This document shows positions 35,555 through 46,775 of a DNA stretch of 64,000 nt, piece after piece (the stretch's first letter is position 1; each line of letters opens with the position of its first letter). The stretch covers positions 3,733,501 through 3,797,500 of the forward strand of contig NZ_CP102263.1 in NCBI RefSeq assembly GCF_025147485.1, given 5' to 3'. The notes under the pieces were generated by a model. The model ran no database searches. It was not told the origin of the DNA and was given only the letters and a program-made list of their open reading frames with translations. This DNA is from Bacteroides uniformis (GTDB lineage: Bacteria > Bacteroidota > Bacteroidia > Bacteroidales > Bacteroidaceae). A program made the translations under genes and the position numbers.

Positions 35555-35643
35555 TCGTCCCACAATCGTTATATTATCGTCCGACAGCTGTTGAATTATC
35601 GTCCAACAGTTATCGGACGATAATTCAACAGCTGTCGGACGAT
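35555..35643. repeat. 22-bp-pitch repeat element (locus 4) with 29-bp perfect inverted arms
   Basis: TCGTCC occurs at 35555, 35577 and 35599 (pitch 22, 22), and the reverse form GGACGA at 35615 and 35637 (pitch 22). Arms 35576-35604 and 35615-35643 are perfectly complementary over 29 bp with a 10-bp loop. It lies between the envelope gene and the response regulator, 54 bp before the regulator -7 box, so it could be a terminator, an operator array or both. Confidence 0.75.
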
Positions 35644-35696
35644 TAATTCTTAGTAAGCAAAAATATAGAATAAAGCATATAATACAGATAAATCAT

Positions 35697-35704
35697 TAAC
35701 TTTG
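35697..35704 (+). promoter_or_regulatory. -7 box of the response regulator gene
   Basis: TAACTTTG matches TAnnTTTG, 24 bp before the ATG at 35728. No -33 TTTG is evident. Confidence 0.5.
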
Positions 35705-35727
35705 CCTGCAGAAAACAGAAATAGTTT

Positions 35728-37098
35728 ATGGCAAAAAAAAATGGAAACATCCTGATTGTCGATGATAACCGAGGCGTACTTACCGCCTTGCAGCTTTTGT
35801 TAAAGCCATATTTTGAAGGGATAATCACACTTCCCTCTCCCGTAACCCTGCCCAGCGTATTGCGAGAAAGGTCATGGCAAGTGGTTCTTCTTGACATGAA
35901 CTTCACCTCGGGCATCAATACCGGCAACGAGGGACTATACTGGCTCCATGAAATAAAGAAGCAATGTCCCACCCTGCCCGTAGTGCTGTTTACCGCCTAT
36001 GCCGACATTGACCTTGCCGTACGGGGAATCAAGGAAGGAGCCACAGACTTCGTCGTAAAACCCTGGAACAACCAGAAACTGGTGGAAACCTTACTGAATG
36101 CCGTATCAGCTTCTGAAACAAAATCTCCGGCCAACGGCCCAAATGCCGGACGTACGGCAGAAAGCAGCCACCTGTTTGCAGATACCCGCAACATGTATTG
36201 GGGAAACAGCCCCGCCATGCAGCAGCTCCGCCTTTTGGTGGAAAAAGTGGCCTCTACCGATGCCAATATCCTTATTACGGGCGAGAACGGTACCGGTAAA
36301 GAGATGCTGGCACGCGAAATTCACTCCCTTTCACCGCGCAACCGGCAGGAGATGGTAAGTGTGGATATGGGTGCAGTCACCGAAAGCCTTTTCGAGAGCG
36401 AACTGTTCGGCCACATGAAAGGCTCTTTCACCGATGCCCATGCCGACCGTGCCGGCAAGTTCGAAGCAGCCAGCCGCAGCACCCTCTTTCTCGATGAAAT
36501 AGGCAATCTCCCCTACCATCTGCAAGCCAAACTGCTGACCGCCATCCAACGACGCAGCATTGTCCGTGTAGGCAGCAACACTCCCATTCCCGTAGACATA
36601 CGGCTGATTTGCGCTACAAACCGCAATCTGCCCGAGATGGTGGCAAAAGGCGAATTCCGCGAGGACTTGCTGTACCGCATCAACACGATACATCTCGAGA
36701 TACCTTCGTTGCGCGAGCGGCCCGAAGACATCATCCCCCTTGCAGAGCTTTTCATCGCCCGCTTCTGCAAGCAATATGACAAGCCCCCCGTCCGCCTGAC
36801 GGACGGCGCTTGCGAGAAACTTACGCTCCACCCCTGGTACGGCAATATCCGCGAACTGGAACATGCCATCGAAAAAGCCATTATTATCTGTGACAACGAA
36901 ACCCTTCCCGCAGAACTGTTCCAGCTGGCACGGCGAACCGGCACTCCCGAAGCAGCCGCATCCACGCTCGAAGAAATGGAAATGCAGATGATACGGAAGA
37001 CGCTCGACAAATGTAGCGGAAATCTCTCTGCCGTCGCCGCACAGCTGGGTATCACCCGCCAGACGTTGTACAACAAAATGAAGAAGTATGGCCTTTAA
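35728..37098 (+). CDS. Sigma-54-dependent response regulator (NtrC type)
   Basis: 456 residues. The receiver domain has D12, D13, phospho-acceptor D56 and K111. The AAA+ domain has Walker A GENGTGKE (185-192), the sigma-54 contact loop as GSFTDA (232-237, family consensus GAFTGA) and Walker B LFLDEIG (253-259). A C-terminal Fis-type helix-turn-helix ends the protein (LSAVAAQLGITRQTLYNKM). It should bind palindromic enhancers as a dimer and drive open-complex formation. The double palindrome and -24/-12 site before the permease operon are the likely targets (inference). It overlaps the kinase gene by 11 bp. Confidence 0.95.
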   Translation: MAKKNGNILIVDDNRGVLTALQLLLKPYFEGIITLPSPVTLPSVLRERSWQVVLLDMNFTSGINTGNEGLYWLHEIKKQCPTLPVVLFTAYADIDLAVRGIKEGATDFVVKPWNNQKLVETLLNAVSASETKSPANGPNAGRTAESSHLFADTRNMYWGNSPAMQQLRLLVEKVASTDANILITGENGTGKEMLAREIHSLSPRNRQEMVSVDMGAVTESLFESELFGHMKGSFTDAHADRAGKFEAASRSTLFLDEIGNLPYHLQAKLLTAIQRRSIVRVGSNTPIPVDIRLICATNRNLPEMVAKGEFREDLLYRINTIHLEIPSLRERPEDIIPLAELFIARFCKQYDKPPVRLTDGACEKLTLHPWYGNIRELEHAIEKAIIICDNETLPAELFQLARRTGTPEAAASTLEEMEMQMIRKTLDKCSGNLSAVAAQLGITRQTLYNKMKKYGL

Positions 37099-38395
37099 TT
37101 ATTCATTCCGCGTTGCCGTCAGTCTGGCAGTAGCGCTCCTTGCAGGGGTGATGTGGACTGTCGACGTATTCTGGGGCGCGTTCTGCACTGCGCTGCTTCC
37201 CATAGCCTTGTACTGGCAGCAGAAGCTATACCGCCATCATGTGCGGAAAGTGCTTTTCATGCTCGACGCCATTGAAAACAACGACAATGCCATCCACTTC
37301 TCCGAAACGGAAAACACTGCCGACGCACGACTCGTGAACCGTGCATTGAACCGGGTTGCCCATATACTTTATAATGTGAAAAGTGAAACAGCCCAGCAAG
37401 AAAAGTACTACGAACTCATCCTGGACTGCGTGAATACCGGCATCCTCGTGCTGAACGACAATGGTGCCGTATATCAGAAAAACAGCGAAGCCCTCCGTTT
37501 GCTGGGCCTCAATGTCTTTACCCACGTCAGCCAGCTGAACCGCGTGGACCCGCGTCTTTCGTCCCTTCTTGCCAATTGCCGCCCGGGAGACAAATTGCAA
37601 ATGCCTTTCAACAACGAGCGAGGCACTGTCAACATGTCTGTCCGCGTCAGCGACATCACAGTCCGTAAAGAACATCTGCGCATCCTCGCCTTGAACGACA
37701 TCAACAACGAGCTGGATGAAAAGGAAATAGATTCCTGGATTAGGCTTACCCGCGTACTGACGCACGAAATAATGAATGCCGTCACTCCCATAACCTCCCT
37801 GAGCGATACACTGCTGGGACTGACCGAAGCGCAAGTTTCCAAAGAAGAAATCAGAAACGGCCTGCAGACTATCAGCAGTACAGGCAAGGGCCTGCTCTCT
37901 TTTGTGGAATCATACCGGAAATTCACCCGTATTCCCACCCCCGAACCATCCTTGTTCTACGTAAAAAGCTTTATCGAGCGGATGGTCGAACTCGCCCGTC
38001 ACCAGCACCCCGATGTCCGGGTCACCTTTCATACGGACATCGCGCCAAGCGACCTTATTCTATATGCCGATGAAAACCTGGTATCACAAGTGGTCATCAA
38101 CCTACTGAAAAATGCCATACAAGCCATCGAATCGGATAAAAATACAGATAAAGAAGGACATATCAACATACGTGCCTACTGCAACGAAGCGGAAGCCATA
38201 CTGATAGAAATTTCCAACAACGGACCTGCCATTCCCAATGACATTGCCGAACACATATTTATCCCCTTCTTTACGACCAAAGAGGGCGGAAGCGGTATTG
38301 GATTGAGTATTTCCCGGCAAATAATGAGGCTTTCCGGCGGAAATTTATCCTTATTGCCTGGTAAAGAAACCACCTTTATTTTAAAATTCAATTGA
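37088..38395 (+). CDS. Sensor histidine kinase partner of the sigma-54 regulator
   Basis: 435 residues. Two N-terminal spans (about 8-45) have almost no periplasmic loop, then come a coiled linker, a PAS-like domain (about 105-205), an H-box LTHEIMNAVTP with H226, N-box NLLKNAIQA and G-box GGSGIGLS. The tiny external part suggests sensing in the membrane or cytoplasm, or through the permeases, as in BceS-type kinases; the last point is inference. Translation is coupled to the regulator by the 11-bp overlap. Confidence 0.94.
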   Translation: MAFNYSFRVAVSLAVALLAGVMWTVDVFWGAFCTALLPIALYWQQKLYRHHVRKVLFMLDAIENNDNAIHFSETENTADARLVNRALNRVAHILYNVKSETAQQEKYYELILDCVNTGILVLNDNGAVYQKNSEALRLLGLNVFTHVSQLNRVDPRLSSLLANCRPGDKLQMPFNNERGTVNMSVRVSDITVRKEHLRILALNDINNELDEKEIDSWIRLTRVLTHEIMNAVTPITSLSDTLLGLTEAQVSKEEIRNGLQTISSTGKGLLSFVESYRKFTRIPTPEPSLFYVKSFIERMVELARHQHPDVRVTFHTDIAPSDLILYADENLVSQVVINLLKNAIQAIESDKNTDKEGHINIRAYCNEAEAILIEISNNGPAIPNDIAEHIFIPFFTTKEGGSGIGLSISRQIMRLSGGNLSLLPGKETTFILKFN

Positions 38396-38406
38396 ACTAT
38401 TTTAGA

Positions 38407-38438
38407 TTTGTATTTGTTAAACACATTGCATATCTTTG
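38407..38438 (+). promoter_or_regulatory. Full Bacteroides promoter of the antiporter gene
   Basis: TTTG (38407-38410) and TATCTTTG (38431-38438) are separated by 20 bp, an exact consensus pair, about 50 bp before the ATG at 38490. Confidence 0.75.
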
Positions 38439-38489
38439 TACTATTAGACATAAGAAACATCACATTTCAAACTATATAGCATAGAATTT

Positions 38490-39941
38490 ATGATATTTAC
38501 AGCAGGAAACATACTACTTATAGGTTCCATATTACTTTTCGTCAGCATCATTGTCGGCAAGACCGGCTACCGTTTCGGAGTGCCTGCGTTATTGCTTTTC
38601 CTTGTCGTCGGTATGCTGTTCGGCAGTGACGGATTGGGATTGCAGTTCCACAACGCCAAGGAAGCACAGTTCATCGGCATGGTTGCACTCAGCATCATTC
38701 TGTTCTCCGGTGGCATGGACACCAAGTTTACGGAGATAAAGCCCATATTGACTCCCGGCATTGTTTTGTCAACTGCAGGAGTGCTGCTCACGGCCCTCTT
38801 TACCGGATTATTTATCTGGTGGCTGTCCGGCATGAGCTGGACCAACATCCACCTGCCGTTGATAACCTCCCTTTTGCTTGCATCCACCATGTCATCTACC
38901 GACTCAGCCTCTGTATTCGCCATTCTGCGTTCACAAAAAATGAACCTGAAGCATAATCTGCGCCCCATGCTGGAACTGGAAAGCGGTAGTAACGACCCGA
39001 TGGCATATATGCTGACAATCGTGCTGATTCAATTCATCCAGTCCTCCGGAATGGGAGTTCCCCAGATATTGGGCTCTTTTGCCATACAGTTCATTGTCGG
39101 TGCCGCAACCGGTTATTTCCTCGGAAAGCTGGCCATCCTTATGCTGAACCGGCTGAATATAGACAACCAGGCACTCTATCCTATCCTGTTGCTGTCCTTT
39201 GTATTCTTCACCTTCTCCATCACCGACCTGCTGAAAGGCAACGGTTACCTGGCCGTGTATATCGCCGGAATGATGGTAGGCAATAACAAAATCATGCACC
39301 GGAAAGAGATTTATACTTTTATGGACGGACTGACCTGGCTTTTCCAAATCATCATGTTCCTCTGCCTCGGTCTGCTTGTCAACCCCCATGAGATGCTGGA
39401 AGTTGCAGTCGTGGCATTGCTCATCGGCGTATTCATGATTGTCGTGGGACGTCCTCTCAGCGTTTTTCTTTGCCTGCTGCCTTTTGGCAAGAGAATCACC
39501 CTCAAGTCACGGCTATTCGTATCGTGGGTAGGATTACGTGGCGCAGTACCCATTATCTTTGCCACCTATCCCGTGGTGGCTAATGTGCCCGGTGCCCATG
39601 TCATCTTCAACATCGTATTTTTCATAACCATCGTCTCACTGGTCATCCAGGGTACCACAGTCTCCTGGGTAGCCCGGCTGCTTGGCCTCTCCACCCCGCT
39701 GGAAAAGACCGGAAATGATTTCGGAGTTGAACTGCCCGAAGAGATTGACTCCAACCTGCACGACATGACCATTACACAAGAAATGCTGGAGCAGGCAGAC
39801 ACCCTGAAAGACATGAACCTGCCCAAAGGCACACTGGTGATGATTGTAAAACGTGGCGATGAGTACCTCATTCCGAACGGAACATTAAAACTTCATGCCG
39901 GTGACAAGCTGCTTCTTATTTCGGAAAATAGCAAGGAATAA
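38490..39941 (+). CDS. K+/H+ or Na+/H+ antiporter (CvrA/NhaP2-like) with TrkA-C domain
   Basis: 483 residues. A CPA1-type membrane domain of about 12-13 spans contains LESGSNDPMAYML, the ion-binding motif of this subgroup, and WVGLRGAVPIIFATYP. A cytosolic TrkA-C domain follows at about 400-483 (LPKGTLVMIVKRGDEYLIPNG). It exchanges cytoplasmic K+ or Na+ for protons and is likely nucleotide- or ligand-gated through TrkA-C. It has its own promoter. Confidence 0.93.
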   Translation: MIFTAGNILLIGSILLFVSIIVGKTGYRFGVPALLLFLVVGMLFGSDGLGLQFHNAKEAQFIGMVALSIILFSGGMDTKFTEIKPILTPGIVLSTAGVLLTALFTGLFIWWLSGMSWTNIHLPLITSLLLASTMSSTDSASVFAILRSQKMNLKHNLRPMLELESGSNDPMAYMLTIVLIQFIQSSGMGVPQILGSFAIQFIVGAATGYFLGKLAILMLNRLNIDNQALYPILLLSFVFFTFSITDLLKGNGYLAVYIAGMMVGNNKIMHRKEIYTFMDGLTWLFQIIMFLCLGLLVNPHEMLEVAVVALLIGVFMIVVGRPLSVFLCLLPFGKRITLKSRLFVSWVGLRGAVPIIFATYPVVANVPGAHVIFNIVFFITIVSLVIQGTTVSWVARLLGLSTPLEKTGNDFGVELPEEIDSNLHDMTITQEMLEQADTLKDMNLPKGTLVMIVKRGDEYLIPNGTLKLHAGDKLLLISENSKE

Positions 39942-39993
39942 GAATTACAGATAAGTTTCTATCCGTTTCAGGGCAAGAAAAAAGTGGAAACTA

Positions 39994-40025
39994 TTTGCTT
40001 TGCATCACTATAAGACCTATCTTTG
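39994..40025 (+). promoter_or_regulatory. Full Bacteroides promoter of the acyl-CoA ligase gene
   Basis: TTTG (39994-39997) and TATCTTTG (40018-40025) with 20 bp between them, 32 bp before the ATG at 40057. Confidence 0.75.
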
Positions 40026-40056
40026 CGCAGTTTTAACTAAAGTGTGCAACAGCTGA

Positions 40057-41724
40057 ATGGAACAAGAACAAGGGTTCATCGATTATATAGAACAAAGCAT
40101 TATTAAAAACTGGGATCGCAACGCCCTGACAGACTACAAAGGAATTACACTGCAATACAAAGATGTAGCACGGAAAATAGCCAAATTCCATATCGTATTG
40201 GAAAGCGCCGGCATTAGGCCCGGTGACAAGATTGCCGTTTGCGGACGTAACAGTGCACATTGGGCAGTCGCTTTTCTGGCTACAGTTACCTATGGAGCTG
40301 TCATTGTTCCCATTCTGCATGAGTTCAAGGCCGACAATATCCACAACATCGTCAATCATTCCGAAGCCAAGCTGCTGTTTGTCGGCGACCGGGCATGGGA
40401 AAACCTCAATGAAGAGGCAATGCCCCTGCTGATGGGTATCGTACTGCTGACGGACTTCACTCCGGTAGTTTGCCGCAACGAGCAGCTGATGGAGGCTTTC
40501 GAGCATCGCAACGTCCTCTATGGCACACGTTTCCCCAAGAATTTCCGCCCCGAGCATATCAGCTACCGCAAGGAGGAATCACCCGAAGAACTGGCTGTCA
40601 TAAACTATACTTCGGGCACCACGGGATATTCCAAAGGGGTCATGCTCCCCTATCGCAGCCTTTGGTCCAATGTTGCATATTGCCATGAGATGCTCCCCGT
40701 ACGTCCGGGCGACCATATTGTATCCATGCTGCCTCTGGGACATGTATTTGGTATGGTGTACGATTTTCTATACGGTTTTTCCGCAGGCGCCCATCTGTAT
40801 TTCCTTACCCGTATGCCGTCTCCCAAGATTATTGCACAGTCATTCTCCGAAATCAGGCCACGGGTCATTTCGTGTGTACCGCTCATCGTAGAAAAGATTA
40901 TCAAGAAGGATATCCTGCCCCGGATAGACAATAAAATAGGCAAGCTGCTATTGCGGATGCCCATTGTCAACGATAAAATCAAGGCTGACATGCGCAAAAA
41001 GGCAATGGAAGTATTCGGCAGTAATTTCGATGAAATAATCATCGGAGGAGCACCGTTCAATGCCGAAGTGGAACGCTTCCTGAAGCAGATAGGCTTCCCC
41101 TATACCATTGCATACGGAATGACGGAATGCGGCCCCATCATTTGTTCCAGCCGCTGGGAAACATTGAAACTGGCCTCTTGTGGCAAGGCAACCACCCGCA
41201 TGGAAGTAAAGATAGACTCTCCCGACCCTCAGAACGTGGCAGGAGAAATAATCTGTAAAGGTGCCAATCTGATGCTGGGCTATTACAAAAATGCCGAAGC
41301 GACTTCCCAAATCATCGATGTAAACGGCTGGCTGCACACCGGCGACCTTGCAACGATGGATACCGAAGGATATGTCACTGTCCGCGGACGCAGCAAAAAC
41401 ATGTTGCTCACAGCCAGTGGTCAGAACATCTACCCCGAGGAGATTGAAAGCAAACTGAACAACATGCCCTATGTGTCCGAATCACTGATCGTATTGCAGA
41501 AAGACAAGCTCGTGGCTCTTATCTATCCGGATTTTGACGATGCATTCGCCCATGGTATGGAACAATCGGACATCGAAAAGGTTATGGAGGACAATCGGAA
41601 TGAATTGAATCTGCAATTACCGGCCTACAGCCAGATTACAAAAGTCAAGATACACTTCGAGGAGTTCGAGAAAACGGCAAAGAAGAGCATTAAAAGATTT
41701 ATGTATCAGGAAGTAAAAGGGTAA
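40057..41724 (+). CDS. AMP-dependent long-chain acyl-CoA synthetase
   Basis: 555 residues of the ANL superfamily. The P-loop is NYTSGTTGYSKGVML (about residues 188-202), then YGMTECGPI, GWLHTGDLATMD, VRGRSKNMLLTASGQNIYPEEIE and the C-terminal lysine region TAKKSIKRF. It activates fatty acids to acyl-CoA through acyl-AMP. Bacteroides genomes carry several such ligases, and the chain length used here cannot be told. It is monocistronic, followed by a 343-bp gap holding a palindromic element and a candidate sRNA. Confidence 0.92.
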   Translation: MEQEQGFIDYIEQSIIKNWDRNALTDYKGITLQYKDVARKIAKFHIVLESAGIRPGDKIAVCGRNSAHWAVAFLATVTYGAVIVPILHEFKADNIHNIVNHSEAKLLFVGDRAWENLNEEAMPLLMGIVLLTDFTPVVCRNEQLMEAFEHRNVLYGTRFPKNFRPEHISYRKEESPEELAVINYTSGTTGYSKGVMLPYRSLWSNVAYCHEMLPVRPGDHIVSMLPLGHVFGMVYDFLYGFSAGAHLYFLTRMPSPKIIAQSFSEIRPRVISCVPLIVEKIIKKDILPRIDNKIGKLLLRMPIVNDKIKADMRKKAMEVFGSNFDEIIIGGAPFNAEVERFLKQIGFPYTIAYGMTECGPIICSSRWETLKLASCGKATTRMEVKIDSPDPQNVAGEIICKGANLMLGYYKNAEATSQIIDVNGWLHTGDLATMDTEGYVTVRGRSKNMLLTASGQNIYPEEIESKLNNMPYVSESLIVLQKDKLVALIYPDFDDAFAHGMEQSDIEKVMEDNRNELNLQLPAYSQITKVKIHFEEFEKTAKKSIKRFMYQEVKG

Positions 41725-41727
41725 GGG

Positions 41728-41875
41728 GAATGTGTCAAAACCTTCTTTAACGCTTTATTTTAGGCGCGGATGACGCAGATTTCACGGATTTAGTTTATTG
41801 AATCCGCATTATTCCGCGTAATCCGCGCCTAATATTATAACATTATAAAAGTCTTCATGTGCTTTTGACACATTC
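41728..41875. repeat. 148-bp nested inverted-repeat element (GCGGAT type)
   Basis: The outer arms are GAATGTGTCAAAA (41728-41740) and TTTTGACACATTC (41863-41875), 13 bp and perfect. Inside, the 9-bp-spaced units CGGAT, CAGAT and CGGAT at 41767, 41776 and 41785 face TCCGC units at 41803, 41813 and 41822. The transcript would fold into one long hairpin. It starts 3 bp after the ligase stop. A related partial copy is at 63104-63133. It may act as terminator or be a non-autonomous mobile repeat. Confidence 0.7.
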
Positions 41876-41957
41876 GCATCCTTTTTGTTAACAAAAATAG
41901 AAGCAAAGGAATAAACGGCTAATAAGTGTTATAAAACATACTTTTTTAGTTGGATAA

Positions 41958-42057
41958 TTTGCAGATTTATCAAAAGTCCGTATCTTTGCAATGTGTTTTT
42001 CATAGTATTAGATTTAAGGTTAACAAAGGTTGGAGTACAGCGGTACTCCTTTTTTTA
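41958..42057 (+). ncRNA. Candidate small RNA with promoter and terminator
   Basis: An exact promoter pair, TTTG (41958-41961), 19 bp, TATCTTTG (41981-41988), predicts a start near 41995. Sixty nt on is a textbook terminator: stem GGAGTAC (42032-42038) and GTACTCC (42043-42049), then eight T. No open frame lies between. The RNA would be about 60 nt and points at the 3' end of the GH97 gene, stopping 11 bp short of its stop codon. It would be antisense to any GH97 message that reads past its stop. Confidence 0.65.
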
Positions 42058-42067
42058 TGCCCGTAAA

Positions 42068-44242
<2,175 letters not shown>

Positions 44243-46741
44243 TTAATAGACAAACTCAATGATATGTTCCTTTCCATCATCCGGCAACCTCAGCAGGCAG
44301 GTCCCCTGCTTCTTGTCGGGACACCAGGCAGTTATCGTAAACTCTGTCTCCCGATTTTCTTCCAGCTTTCCGACATTCGTTTTCTTGATTTTCTGACCGT
44401 CCAGCAAAGCTGTTTTCGGCATCTGTTCCGTATAGATGCAGAACATCAGGTTTCGTTGGCCGGGTAAGCTATATTTCTCACCGGTCCGTGTACCTACTTT
44501 CAGCGTATAGCCTGTGTCGGTAGTCTGGCAAGTAATAGGAGTGCGCATGAACTCTCCACGCAAATATCCTAAATCAGTTCCTGCATCTTCATAAAGCGAG
44601 AAGGTAGTTTCACTGCCCGCTGCAGCAGGAAATATCTCAAACGTAACCGGATAGACCGGTTTCTCATCCGTATAGTTCATGACCGGCATTTGAGGTATGA
44701 TACTTCCCTGCTTTACAAACATAGGAATAGTATTGAGGGGAGCATCCACCGTCATCCATTGCTCACCGCTATATGCTGTGTGTTTGTTGTTGTAGTCAAT
44801 CCAAGTTCCTTCAGGAAGATACACATTCTTGTTTCGCGCTCCTTTCTTTACCACCGGAGCAACCAGCAGTTCGCTGCCAAACATGAACTGGGCATCCGTA
44901 GAGAACGTTTCCATATCTGCCGGATATTCCAGAAACATCGGTCGCATGAGAGGCAACCCCGTTTCGTGTGCTTCGCGGGCATACGTATAGATATAAGGCA
45001 AAAGACGATACTTCAATTCGATGGCTGCCTTGGCATTCTTCTCGGCCTCTTCGCCGAACAGCCACGGCTCCACAGCCACGTTGCCCTCATGATGAATGCG
45101 GCTCAGGGGATTGAAAGCGCCCATCTGTATCCACCGCGTATAAAGTTCAGCCATCGCAGGATAATCCTCTATATCTCCGCAATAACCGGTAATGTCACAA
45201 GTAGTAAAAGGAATAATTCCCAAACCGGCAGACAACAGTACCGGAATCTGATTGGCCATCTGTCCCCAACCCTGCGTCACGTCATCACCGTTTCCACAGT
45301 CACCGGTCCAGCCGAAAGTATAGCGTTGCAAGCCCGCAAAAGCGGCACGTGTCATCTGAAATACGCGACGGTTAGGATTCCGTTTTTCAAACTGCTCCTT
45401 CACCACCTTATCCCACGTAAGACCATAAACATTGTGAATCTCATCATGCATGCCCAAATGGTGTTTCATCACCAGGCGTTCCGTCTGCTCCTCATTGCTC
45501 CAGGCAGGTTCACCCATATCAGTCCAGAAACCGGCAATGCCATCATCAATGGGCTTCTGCTGATAAGCTCCCCACCAGTCTGCCACAGCAGGAAGGGTGA
45601 AGTCCACTACGCCACAATTACCGCCCCAGGGCCAGGGCATGTCATAACTCCTGCCGTTGGTGGAGTCCTTTACCAGATACCCTAACCTATCGGCTTCCTC
45701 CCATTGCCGCTTATTGGCTTGTGAAATGACCGGATCTTGCGAAACCACCACCTTGAAGCCCATATCCTTGAGGTCTGCAAGCATCTTTTTCGGATTCTCG
45801 TAGTTCCCTTTCCGCCACTCAAAATCCTGCAAATACTGTGTCCAGCCTATGTCCTGGTAAATAACATCACAAGGAATTCCGCGCTTACGATAGCCTTCAG
45901 CTATTTCATAAGACAATTTCTCGCTCGTCAGCAGTCCCCGGCATTGTGCAAAGCCCAATGCCCATTTAGGAGGCATTATGGGTTTTCCCGTCAGGTCGAC
46001 ATATTGTTTCATGATTTCCTTATAATCCTTCCCGAAGATGAAATAATAAATCATCTCTCCCCCAGGAGCCTCGAAACTGTAGTAATCGCGGCTTTCCGTA
46101 CCAAACTTAAATTCGGTTTTATACGTATTGTCCAGGAAAATACCATAACGATAACTGCTCATAAAGAACGGAATACTCTTGTAGAGCGGGTCCTCAACGG
46201 CACTATAACAAGGCTTGTCACTGTTCCACATCTTGTAGGCTTCGCCGCGACGGTCCAGCTTGCCGGTCTTTTCTCCCAAGCCGAAGAAGTGTTCGTCACG
46301 ACGGAGGGTCTTGTATTCCAATTTGCGCTGCCCGTTACTGATATGCCCCTTATCGGCATAATCACTGAACAGCAGTTTCTGATACTTGTCGAATATCTGT
46401 AAGTTAAACGGAGACTTGTTTACCCGGATACGGAGTTTAGGGGTAAAAATCTCGTAGCAGGCATTCTGCTCGTCCACATGGACGGTACCGACATCCTCCA
46501 AGTCCTCATTGACGACGGCAAAGGAAGGATTACTCCGCTGGAAACTACCGTCGGGAGAAAACCATATACGTACCGTAGACTGGCTACACAGACGTAATTG
46601 TATGGCAGAACTGTCATTTAAATAGAAGGTCACACTCCGGTCATCACTGGTATAGGAAGTGCAGTCTCCGGTGCGGTTCTGTGCATTCGCATATACTGAA
46701 AATGCACAGACGGCAAAAAATAAAAATATATATTTCTTCAT
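44243..46741 (-). CDS. Glycoside hydrolase family 31 alpha-glucosidase
   Basis: 832 residues with signal peptide cleaved near YANAQ. An N-terminal sandwich and a catalytic barrel with FWTDMGEPAWSN (nucleophile Asp) and GWTGDCGNGDDV (acid/base Asp) are followed by C-terminal beta domains ending IIEFVY. GH31 enzymes of dextran loci cleave alpha-1,6-linked oligosaccharides from the non-reducing end. It lies between GH66 (34 bp upstream) and GH97 in one operon. Confidence 0.95.
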   Translation of the reverse strand: MKKYIFLFFAVCAFSVYANAQNRTGDCTSYTSDDRSVTFYLNDSSAIQLRLCSQSTVRIWFSPDGSFQRSNPSFAVVNEDLEDVGTVHVDEQNACYEIFTPKLRIRVNKSPFNLQIFDKYQKLLFSDYADKGHISNGQRKLEYKTLRRDEHFFGLGEKTGKLDRRGEAYKMWNSDKPCYSAVEDPLYKSIPFFMSSYRYGIFLDNTYKTEFKFGTESRDYYSFEAPGGEMIYYFIFGKDYKEIMKQYVDLTGKPIMPPKWALGFAQCRGLLTSEKLSYEIAEGYRKRGIPCDVIYQDIGWTQYLQDFEWRKGNYENPKKMLADLKDMGFKVVVSQDPVISQANKRQWEEADRLGYLVKDSTNGRSYDMPWPWGGNCGVVDFTLPAVADWWGAYQQKPIDDGIAGFWTDMGEPAWSNEEQTERLVMKHHLGMHDEIHNVYGLTWDKVVKEQFEKRNPNRRVFQMTRAAFAGLQRYTFGWTGDCGNGDDVTQGWGQMANQIPVLLSAGLGIIPFTTCDITGYCGDIEDYPAMAELYTRWIQMGAFNPLSRIHHEGNVAVEPWLFGEEAEKNAKAAIELKYRLLPYIYTYAREAHETGLPLMRPMFLEYPADMETFSTDAQFMFGSELLVAPVVKKGARNKNVYLPEGTWIDYNNKHTAYSGEQWMTVDAPLNTIPMFVKQGSIIPQMPVMNYTDEKPVYPVTFEIFPAAAGSETTFSLYEDAGTDLGYLRGEFMRTPITCQTTDTGYTLKVGTRTGEKYSLPGQRNLMFCIYTEQMPKTALLDGQKIKKTNVGKLEENRETEFTITAWCPDKKQGTCLLRLPDDGKEHIIEFVY

Positions 46742-46775
46742 TACTATAATCTGTTTGTTCCTTTATTGGATACTC

